64,000 nt of DNA from Primulina eburnea (lineage: Eukaryota > Streptophyta > Magnoliopsida > Lamiales > Gesneriaceae): assembly GCF_022965805.1 (NCBI RefSeq), contig NC_133116.1, positions 5,146,001-5,210,000 of the forward strand, read 5' to 3'. The translations under genes and the position numbers were made by a program. The notes beneath the pieces were generated by a model. The model had not been told where the DNA came from. It did no database searches and saw only the letters and a list, made by a program, of their open reading frames with translations. Within the stretch, counting starts at the first letter, position 1. Every line of letters starts with the position of its first letter. Positions 12,086-24,120 of this stretch are shown in pieces.

Positions 12086-13305
12086 TGTTGGAAATCATGG
12101 AGCCTTCGGAACGATTCCCGCAGTTCAAATGAGAAATACAGCGGAAAGGATCACAATAAATTATAATCAAATATGTGAATATAAATCAATTATAAATTTA
12201 AATAAAAATAGTTTTCTAGAAAAATTAACCTCTTGTTTAATCCCTTTAATATAACTGGGATAAGTGGAAAACCAATTTTTTTTCTTTTAAAAAATTGGTT
12301 GATCTCCTAATTTAGAATTTCTCGGATCCTAAAAACTATTTTTTCGAATTTTGTATTTTTAATCATGAGACCATGGACCCATAATAAAATGCTCCAATAA
12401 ATTAAATAATTAATTACAATTTTAAATTAATCTATCCAAAATTCCACTAAAAATAGAGAATTACACTCTTATTCATTATAAAATATTTAGTATACAAAAA
12501 TAATACAATGAATAACCTTTATTACCTACATATTAATCCTCCATAGACAAATCGTAATTGAATCTAGTATATTTCGCTTATCTCTTCAACTACTTCTTAT
12601 CTTCATTTATTATTAATTTACTAGTTAGTGTTTTAAATTTATAATCCAATTGTAAATTAGTTGGGAACATTACTCATTTCCAAGGTTAACAAATGAGATA
12701 ATCGTATTTCTACTTCTCGTATGAATAAATTTCATGTATCTGGATTTATATTCCCGGTCATAATTTATTTCAAATGAAAATCGAAAATACAAGTGTTGAG
12801 ACTGCGTAATTTTAAACAATAAAATTAAGAATCAAACTGAAACGAACAAGAGTCTATAACCAAATCAAGTTTACGTTATGTCCATGTATGAACATATTTA
12901 TAATTTAATTCGAATTTCATAGTATTAATAGAATTTATTATGAAACGCCTAATTAAATCGGTTCAAGTCTTATATAATCTCATATATATAAATGTTTTCA
13001 CCTACATATCTCTACATCGACGATTCATATATGACTTCTACATTCATAATGTTCATGTGCTGTATTAGTGATATTTTAATTAAATATCTCACACTTAAAT
13101 TATTTTCATCATGGACTTAATTTAAATTTATTATTAATAATTTAATATTCTTCTTGTATATATAACTCTTATATATAGACATGATCAATTTTTACATGAT
13201 CCACAATCCGAATAGTATCGAATTCGACTTACCGATATTTTTCATCACGATAATAAATATTTTCAGCTAATATTCGAACATAACATTTTTTAAAATATTC
13301 CAACA
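12086..13305. mobile_element. Candidate solo LTR or LTR-like block
   Basis: A 1,220-bp block starts TGTTGGAA and ends TTCCAACA, the inverted 5'-TG...CA-3' termini typical of plant LTRs. There is no coding capacity inside. The 5-bp flanks (CCATG and ATATG) do not match, so a target duplication cannot be shown. It may be an old solo LTR or a chance pairing of short inverted ends. Confidence 0.35.
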
Positions 13306-13385
13306 ATATGCATACGCAGAGACATACATGATTGCAAAATGTATCTTTTGTCGAGCACTGATTCTTTCATTTATGTCCGTAGAAT

Positions 13386-13486
13386 GTGCGAAATGACAAT
13401 TAGCTAGATAGACAGCTAAAAGATCTTATAAATTACGTGCGAAATGACAATTAGCTAGATAGACAGCTAAACATTATACAGAAGAT
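13386..13486. repeat. Tandem duplication, 51-bp unit
   Basis: The 35-bp core beginning GTGCGAAATGACAATTAGCT occurs at 13386 and again at 13437, unchanged. The second unit has a short insertion before the shared AGATCTTATAAATT end. Confidence 0.9.
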
Positions 13487-13504
13487 CTTATAAATTTTTA
13501 TTCA

Positions 13505-13640
13505 TCAGATGAGTCAGTTATATTTATATTTAATATGATAAGTAATATTTTTAACATAAAAAATAATATTTTTCATGGATGACCTAAATAAGATATGTAT
13601 AACAAAATCGACTCGTGAGGACATTTCACAAAAGTTTTTT
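13505..13640 (+). mobile_element. MITE-like repeat, copy D (degenerate)
   Basis: Only the core and right half are recognisable: AACATAAAAAATAATATTTT, TTCATGGATGACCTAAATAA, then ACTCGTGAGG, ACATTTCACAAAAG. The terminal palindromes have decayed. Confidence 0.4.
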
Positions 13641-14280
13641 TGGGGTATATTTAAATGGTGTAAAGGTTGGTGCTTAAGTCAAATTAACCACATTTGAATG
13701 CCATTTATTATGTATTATTTGTGTATAATGGTGCACGTAATGAATGGCTGATTAATTCTGACCTTACTAATGGAGCTTGCTTTTGAACATTGTTGGAACC
13801 ACGTCATTTATGTTTAATTAATTATACTTGAAACCGCTTTTGAACAAAGGTATATTATATATTTCATGTCTTTTGATTACCGCTGTGGTTCATATAGGTT
13901 TATTATATCCTATCCACGTGGACATTGTCTCCGTGATAAGATGAATGTCCAAGATTTGCCCATGCATATATATAACACACTTTTTTTTTAAATTGTATAT
14001 GTGGCAAGATCTTATCCGTTGAAATGAAGTGAGGGTAGTACCCACATAAGTAGGATCTCATCTACCGTTTATATATATAGTAGTGCCTCTCTATATGTGA
14101 TTTGTTATACGAGTTGTTTTTATAAAGTTAACTACATATATATATGATAAAATTTCGCTTTTGGACATGTATGTTTGTATCTTTGTGATTTTAGTCATTT
14201 ATATTGTTAAATTTCAGTTTTAGTTCGCCAACTTCGTTTTCGGTTTTTTGGTAATTTTATTCATTTTTCCGAAATATTGT

Positions 14281-14330
14281 TGATGTGACACCACTACAAT
14301 ACACACTATATAGTGTGAGGTGTCACATCA
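14281..14330. repeat. Short inverted repeat (hairpin)
   Basis: Arms TGATGTGACACC (14281-14292) and GGTGTCACATCA (14319-14330) are perfect complements. Inside them CACACTATATAGTGTG (14302-14317) is itself a perfect palindrome. It may be the relic of a foldback element. Confidence 0.8.
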
Positions 14331-16018
14331 GCACTCCTTCGATAACATATATCACCAAAACCGAAAAATATATATATAGACACACAAGAGCACCTATAAC
14401 ATTATATTGAGTCTATTGTATAATTTTTTGAATTTGACCAAAACACCTTTCATTTTATCAATACTAATTACTTGGTTTAACTATATTATGATAACATTTT
14501 TTTCTTTTACAATTTCAATTTAAAAATCTAATAAGTTTTATTTTACAAAAACTATTTCATTATTTATTTTTTACGAAATACATGTACCATCTGTGTCACG
14601 ATCCGCTAGTATATATAATATATTAATAGTGTTTTTACTTCGTCTCTAAAAATCATGAGTCGGTTTAAAAGTCGCTAATACCGCAGCATGCAACCTAATT
14701 TTTTGTGTTGCCTGAATAAAGTGATTTAGATAAAGTTATCTTAAATGTGCGATTAAACCAAATTACCGTGAAATACTGAAATCATACAGTATGCCTAACT
14801 TTTAAAAAAAAAAATTAGGCTTATTTCGGAAGATAGCGTAAAAATATTACAAAAGAAGTAGAAATCATTACCTAAAACTTGACTAATTAGACAATCCAAA
14901 CAAAAATAGTCCGACTTATATGAAAATTTTGTATTTTTTCCCTATAAATTTGATAACATGTACCTTTTTCAGTGGCTGTTAATCACATTTTTTTTATTGC
15001 GAACTAGTTGATGTAAATAATTTTTCATTTTGTATTCTAATATAATTTATACCATTTGAGAAATTTTTAACGGGAAACTGAAATTTTGGTCCTATATACT
15101 TGTAAGGATCAAACGTTTATCATGAGATCAAAAATTATAATTGTTGTTAATAAGACAACTTTATTTTCTTATATTCATGATAGTGTAGAGTGTACCTATT
15201 TGAGTGCTAATGTGCCTAGCAGTTAGACCAAAATTTATAATATATCTGTTGTTATCTCATATTTTTTAGAGATCAATCTTACCCTTTTTTTATAGCTGGC
15301 TTGTCCTCAGCAGAGACAGTATTACTCGTTAGGACCTGACGTCACTCTTTTACGACTCACAAAACTAACCTAGATCAAGCTGTGTAACATTTAGCAACTT
15401 GACACATGATAACTTTCTAGGAGGTCACTCGTTCCAATATTATTCTCACTGATGTACGTTTAACATGACATCTCCTACAAAGAAGTATATATAAATATGC
15501 TTCTTGCGAGACTTGAAACTCATGATCTCGTTCCGATATTAATTATTATGATCAAACACTTACCACTATATATCATATAATCACCTACAATTCGTAATCA
15601 TCTCTATCTCTTATATTTACTTCATCCAAATATGCATCCTTGCAGGGGTATTAAATTTTCATCTACATCTTTATACTTGTCAGATGATTATATATCCATG
15701 CTCTACCCAGATATCATATAATCATCTACAATTTCACTTTTTAAAATTAAAATATTTCATGGAATATATACATATTTGCCTCATTGTTAAGAGAAGAATA
15801 AGAAAAAAAATTAAAAATAAAATTAGCAAACTAAAAATCACAAAGAGATAACAAAATATTATAAATATTTTAGCATCTACATAAATAACATAAGATATAT
15901 ATCAACATTTTTTTTCATTACACCCAATTACTATTATTCAACAAAAACATATTAGAGCTTCAAAAAAAAAAAACAAAAACATATTAGAATTAACATTTCA
16001 TTAATAAAAATAAATAAA

Positions 16019-16021
<3 letters not shown>

Positions 16022-16062
<41 letters not shown>
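16022..16062. repeat. (AT)n microsatellite
   Basis: About 20 uninterrupted AT units in an AT-rich context. Confidence 0.95.
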
Positions 16063-16067
<5 letters not shown>

Positions 16068-17021
16068 AAACAATAGTTTAATCGAGTATTCGGGTTGGAT
16101 ATGAGTAAGATATCATTGGACACACCTCCGTCCCCGAACCTAAAAACCTCCATACCCGACTATCCAGCTATTTAAGCGGGTCCAGAAAATCTCCGCATAT
16201 TTATCTCCATTTTAGTCAGATATCGGATTCTCCAACGAATTCAGAAGAAATTGCCATTCCTAGTCATATCAATATTTCGGGTTAAAAAGTGATTAAAAAT
16301 TTGTTTATTTAAAAAAACTCATGGGTTAAAAGCACTTAATATTTTTTTCAAATCTATTTTATAAAAAAAATGGTGTTTTGTTACAAAAACTGTTCTAAAG
16401 TGAAATTTGATTTTTTTTTGTTTTTAATTATATTTTTAAAAGAACTAAAACAAAAACCTTTTTTCACACAAACAAAATACATTAAACCAAATCTTAACAA
16501 TGCCCAAAATTGTAAAGAGTTTCCTCTTTTAATCGACAATTTTTAACGTTGAAATGAGTATGTAACATTCGTTTGGCTGCCTTTGGTTTTGCTGTCAGCA
16601 TTTATACGTTGGATTTATTCCACCGTTAATGCACGCAGATATGCTCTATGTCGAAGCATATAATATTTAATTCGAATATCCTCATATTATATACCCATTC
16701 ATTTATTTATTTGCTTTTTTAAAAAGATATACCCATTAATTCAGCAGGTGAGATGAACTCGTGCTTTCAAGGAGAGGCCGAGTTAATGATGAAGCATGCG
16801 AGTATTTATCAATATCTTTTCGGAGTAACATGTTGTACATGGCTTATCCGATGCGATTTATCTTGCTAACGTTACCTACTATTGTGTAAATCCAGAAGTT
16901 TCACACGTAAAAAATATTAAATATGTGTTGTGCAATAATTTATTGTAATAATTTTAAGCCCAAAATAGTAAATGTATTGAAATGGCTAGAAATAATAGGT
17001 ATATTAAAATTTTGGAGCAGT

Positions 17022-17215
17022 GTCTCTTGTTAGACGGTCTCACGAATTTTTATCTGTGAGACGGGTCAACCTTACTGATATTCACAATAAAAAATAATAC
17101 TCTTAGAATAAAAAATAATATTTTTTCATGTATGACTCAAATAAGATATCCGTTTCACAAAATACGATCCATGAGACCGTCTCATTTACGCTCACACAAG
17201 TTTTTGTCAAAATTT
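17022..17215 (+). mobile_element. MITE-like repeat, copy E (orientation 1)
   Basis: Left end TTGTTAGACGGTCTCACGAA, then TCTGTGAGACGGGTCAACCT, the CTCTTAGAATAAAAAATAAT core and CATGAGACCGTCTCA at the right, ending in CACACAAGTTTTTGTC. It lies about 190 bp upstream of the FMN hydrolase start codon. Confidence 0.7.
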
Positions 17216-17400
17216 TGTGAGGCCGAAAAAGATTTCAAATATTTCTTAAATTAAATATATGTTATTATATAAAAAAAATTAAGTTGAATATATAAAATAT
17301 ATAGGGTGAATCATTAAACATAAAGATTATCTAAGCAAACTCTAATAAATTATTTGAAGCTTTTTTTCGGGTGAGAATTGCAGCAAATCAGCGATCGTGG

Positions 17401-20400
17401 ATGGGTCAGAGGTTGATTTTGTCGATCAACAGCTTTTCAATTCTAAAATCAGCTCCATCATACCCAAATTTCGCTTCAACCAAGAGAATAATGCCTCTCA
17501 AAACCGCCGCTGCGCCACCGGAGACGGCGTCAAGGAAGCTGCCCATACTGCTTTTTGACGTCATGGATACCGTCGTCCGCGACCCTTTCTACCATGACGT
17601 TCCCGCCTTCTTCGGGTATTTTTGAACTATTCCACTATTCTTATGTATTTCTCGCAGTGATTGATGGGTTGGACTTTAGAGGATGGATGAGTGACATTAA
17701 ATTTTATGGGTAACGTTACCCTTGTTGTGAAAACTGACGAGTGTACGATTATCACTGGTTTTCAGCTAAAGAATTTCCGCTGCTGTGTTTTTCTTGGCTC
17801 GGTGAATGGAGCATGCTCCATGATTTTATTTGGCACTCGTTGATATATATATTTGTATAATGTCTTCAAACTCGGTTACGTGGTTTGATATATAGGAGCG
17901 CTTTCAAGAATTTGGCTACTGTTTTGCTCATCAATTAAAATTATTCAAAAAACACCGAGTACAAAATGTGCCACATATCAGTTGTCCTTCCAACCTAGGA
18001 TTCCAGTCATCACACAAAACAGAAAATGCGAAATGATCTGCCTGTGTTAGTTTATGCATATGTTGATTGGGTGACTGAACATGGACATAAAGTCAAGAAC
18101 AAAACACTAAACCTGCATAGTGGCATTACTTTAACAATGTAGATTATTTCTTTGTCGGACGACATATCATGCTTCAGACCCATGGTTTTGGATATCAAGT
18201 ACTGATTTTATTTCTTGCCTGTTGAACTGACTGTGACTTAATCTGGTTGCACCCACCTTTTTTAGCTCTATAACAGAGCATGGGTATATGGGGGGGGGGG
18301 GGGGGGGGGGTGCAAAAATCTGTAATTTTGAAAATTTTGTAATTATCCGTTTATAGCTTCTTGACACGTGTGAAAATCACTCTAAGAAAATGCCTAAATC
18401 TTTATAATATCATCATGGATTGTCATTTGCTTTATTCTATTGGCTTTTGGGAATTTTTGTTCAGAATGTCTATGAAGGAACTTCTAGAGTGCAAGCATCC
18501 TACTGCCTGGATTGAGTTTGAAAAGGGTCTTATTAATGAGGTACACTTCAAATTGTATGACCTTCAATTGATTGTAATTATCACTATTACACATGCTGGG
18601 TGAAACTTATTTTATCCATCAAAGCTTGCTTTCTCGGAAAAGAGATTTTTAAACTTCTAACTTGCGGTGTTAGATATTTGTATGTACTTCTTTTTTGTTT
18701 TCTATGGAGCATAGATTGGCTTCAAGATGTGTAGCATTTCACAATTTCCATTTCTCTTGCAACCCTAGTTCTCGTCTGCATCAAACAGTTCTAAACACTA
18801 ATATGATATTATTACATTCAGAGACGTGGAGAAGAAAATAGGTTTGTGTTCACTTGATTAATGTTGTGTGAAGAAAAATTTATCTACTTTACTTGGTTGT
18901 GCTATAGCACTCATTTCAATAGAATTAAGGTTGGGGCTCTCCAACCCTTCTCCCTTCATCGTGTGTCTCCATTGTGGTTGTCATGAGAAGATTCTCATTT
19001 GTAAATTGCATTTTTCGAGTTAAAACTTAAAGTCGATTTCCTTGGCTTTGCGTGAGGATACAATATATACATTCACTCTCACAGTTACAAACCCGCGACA
19101 TTCCTGTGTATCTATTATTTAAATTTATAATATTTACTTTCTTTTCAGATGGAGATGATTCAGATATTTTTTAAAGATGGAAGGCCTGTTGATGTAGAAG
19201 GTTAGCGAAACTTTGCTTTTGATTGAATAAGGCCTGCTCTTATTTAATATTGATGTATGTAACTCATACGTAAGAAATTTGTGCTCAAGATTCTTTATTG
19301 CTTTCTTGCTGGATAAATCACTTTATTAATCATTCTTCTATACTTCTCTTAAAAAGTGATATGTTCTTCCTAATCTCTGTTTGAACTTCTAAACTGACAT
19401 TGTTTTTCTTAGCACATACTTTGATATGCACGAACTTGGCTTGAGTTGTCTGAATTTAGATGTATTGATATGTTCTGTATTACTTCTCTAGTGGTTGTAG
19501 GTTATTAACCCCCCATCACATACATCTGTCAACTAATGAAAGGCAAGTATACAGAAAGTTTGGATTCATATTGACCTTATTGCTGCTGTCTTTGTGAATG
19601 AGAGGCTAAGATGTTACAAAGACTAAATGAAAATCAGTTGGGAGATAACCGGCTAATTTTCGCGTGTAAGAGTCTACTGCCCTTTTTAAACTAACAACTG
19701 ACCTACTCTTGATAGTTGTGCCCAATGGACTCACTACAATCCATTCTTTTTAAAGGCAGAAGTCCATGATCGACTCCCACCACCAGAGAAAAGGAGTGAC
19801 CAACCATTCATTATCTAAACCTCCTAATTGCTTTCCAAGAGCTGACTCGAGTGAGAGATTAACCTAAAAGGAATCTGAGGGTTATAGAAGTCCAAAAGTT
19901 GTAACCTTTCTTCATCCCATCTTTTCTCTATAGGAAAGAATCCGCTCAGTGATACTTGATCTACAAGAGTCTCTGAAAACTTTAGCACTCGTGGAATTAC
20001 TAAACTAGATTACTCTTCACAAGTTACAACTTATAAATATAGACCATCACTATACTTGAATTATGTTTATACCACGCCCTATATTCTTCCTTTTTCAATT
20101 TTGAAATCTTTCAGCTACTTATAGATGTGAATCTGATTAATTTTTAAATGTTCAAATCCATTTGGAATTCTTTAAACGATAAGAAAATTTCTTAAGGCGG
20201 CTGCATAGTACTGCTTGTACTATTCCAGCTACGGTGACTGTACCTTTCTCAGAGTTTATTATCAGTTTTTGCCTTTTAGCACACTTTTTGTACACAATTT
20301 CATTGTCGATAATTTATCAAATATTGTGACTTTCACGTTAGATCTTGCTCAATAAATGGCCTATGAGAGATTCCTTTACCTGGTATCCATACCATCGAGT

Positions 20401-22333
20401 AGAGAGAGGTAGTGTTTTTTACTGTTTAATCCTCTCCTTACTGCTTCAATGATCTTATCAGAAGTATCTTTGCTGGAATTCCTTAGCCAAAGCACTTAGT
20501 TTCCTGAAACACTTCAAACAATATTTTTAACCTAGTCTTAACCTTTTGCTGATTTGTGTTTGCTGTCCAAGGTATTTTTCGCGTAGGGTCTTTGCTGGAA
20601 TGTTTGAGGCATATCATCTTGACCAAATTTCTCGCAGATAATCCTCTATACATACAGCTAACCATCTTTAAAATGTCCTTGCTGATTTATTCTGAATACT
20701 TCCAAGTTGATTTCCAGTCTTCTTCTCTATTATGAAAAGCAGAAATGTTGTTTTTCCAGGAGATTTAATCTTTTCAAATCCATAGGTGCTTGCTTGAGCA
20801 CTTATTGTTTATGCCGTATTATTTTCCTTATTTTGGCTGTATCATGGATATAATTGCTTACTTGTAGGCCTCAAAAGCTGTATGAGACAAGGGTATTCCT
20901 ATATTGAAGGAGTTGAAGTATTACTTGACGATCTCAAGAAAAATGGATTTGAAATGCACGCTTTCACTAATTATCCTGTGTGGTATGTTTAAACACCAAA
21001 AATTTTGTAAGACAAATGCTGAAGCATGTGACTTTTAGTTTTGTTTTCTGTTATCGCAGGTATGAAATTATTGAGGAAAAGCTTAAACTCTCGAGTTACT
21101 TATCCTGGACATTCTGTTCATGTAAAATAGGTGGCTTCTGAATTGAACTTTTTAATTACATTTCTATTTTTGTAATGTGAATGTCAAGAAGGTTGGCTGG
21201 TTTTAAATTCTAATTGATGTTCATGGATAATGCTCCTGCTGCTGCAAATTATGGGTTCTGTCAGGAAATTAAACAATTTATACCTAATATCGATTGAATC
21301 ATTTTTTCTTTCGGAATACACGATACTTATGATTGAAAGTTGTCACCTAAGATAAGTAGCAATGTAATCTGTTACTTCAAATTACTGTTTATTATTGTTT
21401 TGTTAATCTAAGTTTCATGATGCAAGCCTCTTGGTTTTGTAGATATTGTATGCGTTGTCTCAAATGTGATGCATGATAATAATGAGCTTTACTTTTGAGA
21501 TGCACACAAGACATATTTGCTGTTTATTGCTATGGAGTATTCTATATATTCAATCTAGGAACACCAGCAGAAGCTCCCAGTTCATCTTGTCATTCTGTTT
21601 TCCTTTTTTTTCAATGTTTCAGCATAGTACCAAATGATTTGGTCGTGAATTTGGTGGCTGTAGGAAAAAGGAAGCCTGATCCTGATTTTTACATGGATGT
21701 TTCAAATTACTTAAAAGTTGACCCAACCTCTTGTATCTTTATCGATGACAGGTGCTGTTTTGAATTTTTTAAATTTGTTTACTATTTTCAGAAGGCTTCA
21801 TTAATTTTTCATTTTGTTGTTTTACTACCAGAAAAAAATAGTGCGTAGATAACAAATTCAATAAAACCGAAATGGATTCCATCATTATTTAATAAAATGG
21901 ATGAAGGGATGCACAATTAAAGCAATGAATTGGGGAGAGTTTAATGCAAATATGTAACTTAGGCTGCTGCAAATGGGTGGCTCTCATCTTTTCTAAACTC
22001 GTTTAGCAGAAGTTTGTTCTTCGCCAACATGGTGTAGGTTGTCAAGTGAACACTTTTTCTAGTTCCAAAATTTGTATTATAAGTTGAATAAGTGGACCAT
22101 GTCTATGTGAAGAAAGTGTTGAACTCCAATACTTTTCAGAACTATTCATCTTTTCAAAGATGTTATTGCTCTTGTTCACTGGTTATCACTTATTAATAAC
22201 ATGTCTCTAGTTTAACTACTACTCCAGGATGAGAAATGTTGAGGCTGCACTTGATGCTGGCTTCACGGGTATTCAATTCAAGAATGTGGAATTGCTGCGC
22301 AAGGATCTCACTCATTTGGGCATTCACATCTAG
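17401..22333 (+). CDS. cpFHy1: HAD-superfamily phosphatase, chloroplast FMN hydrolase (AtcpFHy1-like)
   Basis: Seven exons, 17401-17615, 18465-18540, 19149-19200, 20868-20982, 21060-21130, 21664-21751 and 22228-22333, give 240 residues. The first ATG in the open frame is at 17401; no ATG lies upstream in frame. Residues 1 to about 50 are rich in Ser, Ala and basic residues and look like a plastid transit peptide. Then come HAD motif I (LLFDVMDTVVRDPF), a cap with ELLECKHPTAWIEFEKGLI, motif II (HAFTNYP), SYLSWTFCSC, motif III (KRKPDPDFY) and motif IV (CIFIDDR). Motif I has Met where most HAD phosphatases have the second catalytic Asp. I recall the same substitution in the Arabidopsis FMN hydrolase, so it seems a family trait. 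That enzyme removes phosphate from FMN to give riboflavin in chloroplasts. Intron 1 carries a long G run, and a C run follows the stop. Confidence 0.85.
18290..18310. repeat. Poly-G tract (21 G) in intron 1 of the FMN hydrolase gene
   Basis: Twenty-one consecutive G on the plus (sense) strand, about 155 bp before exon 2. The exact length is uncertain because homopolymers this long are error-prone in any sequencing method. Confidence 0.85.
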
Positions 22334-22409
22334 ACGAACAAATGGACTGATTGGACAGTAGTTCCACTTCGTCTAAGTTTACAAGTCCTTTGTCGGGCAT
22401 TAATGGTGT

Positions 22410-22412
<3 letters not shown>

Positions 22413-22440
<28 letters not shown>
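22413..22440. repeat. Poly-C tract (28 C) after the FMN hydrolase stop codon
   Basis: Twenty-eight consecutive C on the sense strand, starting 80 bp after the stop codon at 22331-22333 and probably within the 3' UTR. Confidence 0.85.
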
Positions 22441-23487
22441 TTTCAGTAAAAAACACCAAAAATTTAAATTTGAAGCCTTGGCCACACTAACTTCTGTTAT
22501 AGATTTATATATTCTTCATTTGACTATGATGGTATGTGCAGGCTTTACATGCCGGAGGAGAGAGATTTTGGGAGTGACGCAATGCATCCAGTCTAATGTA
22601 CTATTTCCCCTTTTTTATTCAAGTATGAAATTTTTAACATTTTTCAAAGATTTTAAAAGAGATTCGAATTTTTGTAAGCGATTTATTAGTATTGTCCTAT
22701 TTCAAACGCACAACTTTGATTTGTAATTTTATTAATACGAGAAAATAAAATAGTTTGACTTTTGGATTAGGTAAAAAGTGAAACAAAATATAAAATCAGA
22801 TCAAATGGATCTTTGCATACCCCAGCGTTAGAATGGATGCAAATAATTTGTAAGAATTTTTTAGTCAATCAGTTATTTGTTTATTGTTGGCTACATTATA
22901 TGTATATATACCCATTGTGACGTTTTAGAACCTAAGAAAGGAGATAGGGTGAAATAGGTTATTTTGTCATTTATAATTTTACAAAATTTTGAAATTGCTC
23001 TATAAAAATTAAATATGAATTCATCAATGTAAATAATGAGTATATCAATGTAAACGTAAAATTTAATAACAAATTCAACAATTTGGAAGGAGATTTACTC
23101 TGAAATTCACTAAGAGGTCTGCTTATAAAATAAGAGATCTATTCTAAAACAGTGTCACATATTTATAACTATAAGACATATCAATTTAGTTCATATCTGT
23201 AGTGAAAAATAATATTTTTGATATAAAAAATTATATTTTTTTATAAATTAGATCAAATTGAAAATCTATTTCGAAAAATTGATAAACGAAACAATCTCAT
23301 ATTATATTTTATAATAAAATAAAAAGTAAAAACTCTTATCTCGTTCTTTTATGTTATAACTGGTTATCAAAATCAATATAAATTAGATATCAAAAAATAC
23401 TTTAAACACGACAATCTTAATATAAAAAGAAATTTGAAATTCAAGTGCTTTTGAATCGACAATTTGGTTATTTATGTTAGAAAGGGA

Positions 23488-23565
23488 GATTAAATTTGTC
23501 ACCATTGTGAAATATAAAAAAAACATGATTAAATTTGTCACCATTGTGAAATATAAAAAAAAACA
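23488..23565. repeat. Tandem duplication, 39-bp unit
   Basis: The unit beginning GATTAAATTTGTCACCATTG occurs at 23488 and 23527, differing only in the length of an A run. Confidence 0.9.
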
Positions 23566-24120
23566 TAAAACTCGGGTTTAAAATTAAATATCTTCAAACA
23601 CAAGACATCCATTGATTTTGGTAGATAAAAAGTTCAAAAAATCTAAGCATAAATATCAGGTTTTTGGTCACCGGATAATCTATACATGAACCGTATATAT
23701 AGCGAGCTTGTAGTTCAAAGAATCAAAGCATAAATATCAAGTTTTTGGCTATCAAACTGCCCTACCAGTCAACTATATACTTAACTTACAACACCTTTTG
23801 ACTATCAAACTTACCCTACAAATCAAATAAATTGTAAAACAACAAAATAGAGAACATCACAATTCTGCAAACATAAAATTGAATGATACGAGAAAGCCTA
23901 CTGTGTTGATAAAAAGAATATTTCCCATGATCCTTTGACAATATTCCCTTACTTCTACGCATGGTTCCTGCATTGATTTAGCAGCAGAAATCTCTGAGGC
24001 CTCAATTGGCGATTCCTCTGGCAATCGTGTAAGTTGTTTGATTCATGTGAGATGCACTGGAAATGTTTGACAGATAACAGAAAAGCGACTCTCCAGTGCT
24101 TCTTTCTTCACATGATAGAG

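Larger units (their letters stand above)
10616..17400. other. Large gene-free, repeat-rich interval
   Basis: About 6.8 kb of AT-rich DNA between divergently oriented genes. It holds a compound microsatellite, MITE copies C, D and E, a 1.2-kb LTR-like block, a 51-bp tandem duplication, a short palindrome and a TA tract, each listed separately. No coding exon with family motifs was seen on either strand. Confidence 0.5.
22334..24120. other. 3' flank of the FMN hydrolase gene and intergenic DNA
   Basis: Begins with the likely 3' UTR, including the poly-C run, and continues as AT-rich DNA between convergent genes. It contains a 39-bp tandem duplication. Diffuse similarity to the MITE family near 23130-23300 is too weak to call. 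No gene seen. Confidence 0.5.

Noticed and set aside
17371..17400. Longer start for the FMN hydrolase beginning at GTG 17371
   Set aside because: The codon there is GTG, not ATG. Plant nuclear genes rarely start at GTG, and the ATG at 17401 fits a transit peptide.
23130..23300. Weak resemblance to the MITE family core
   Set aside because: Only AT-rich core bases match, and the diagnostic GAGAC/GTCTC palindromes are missing.
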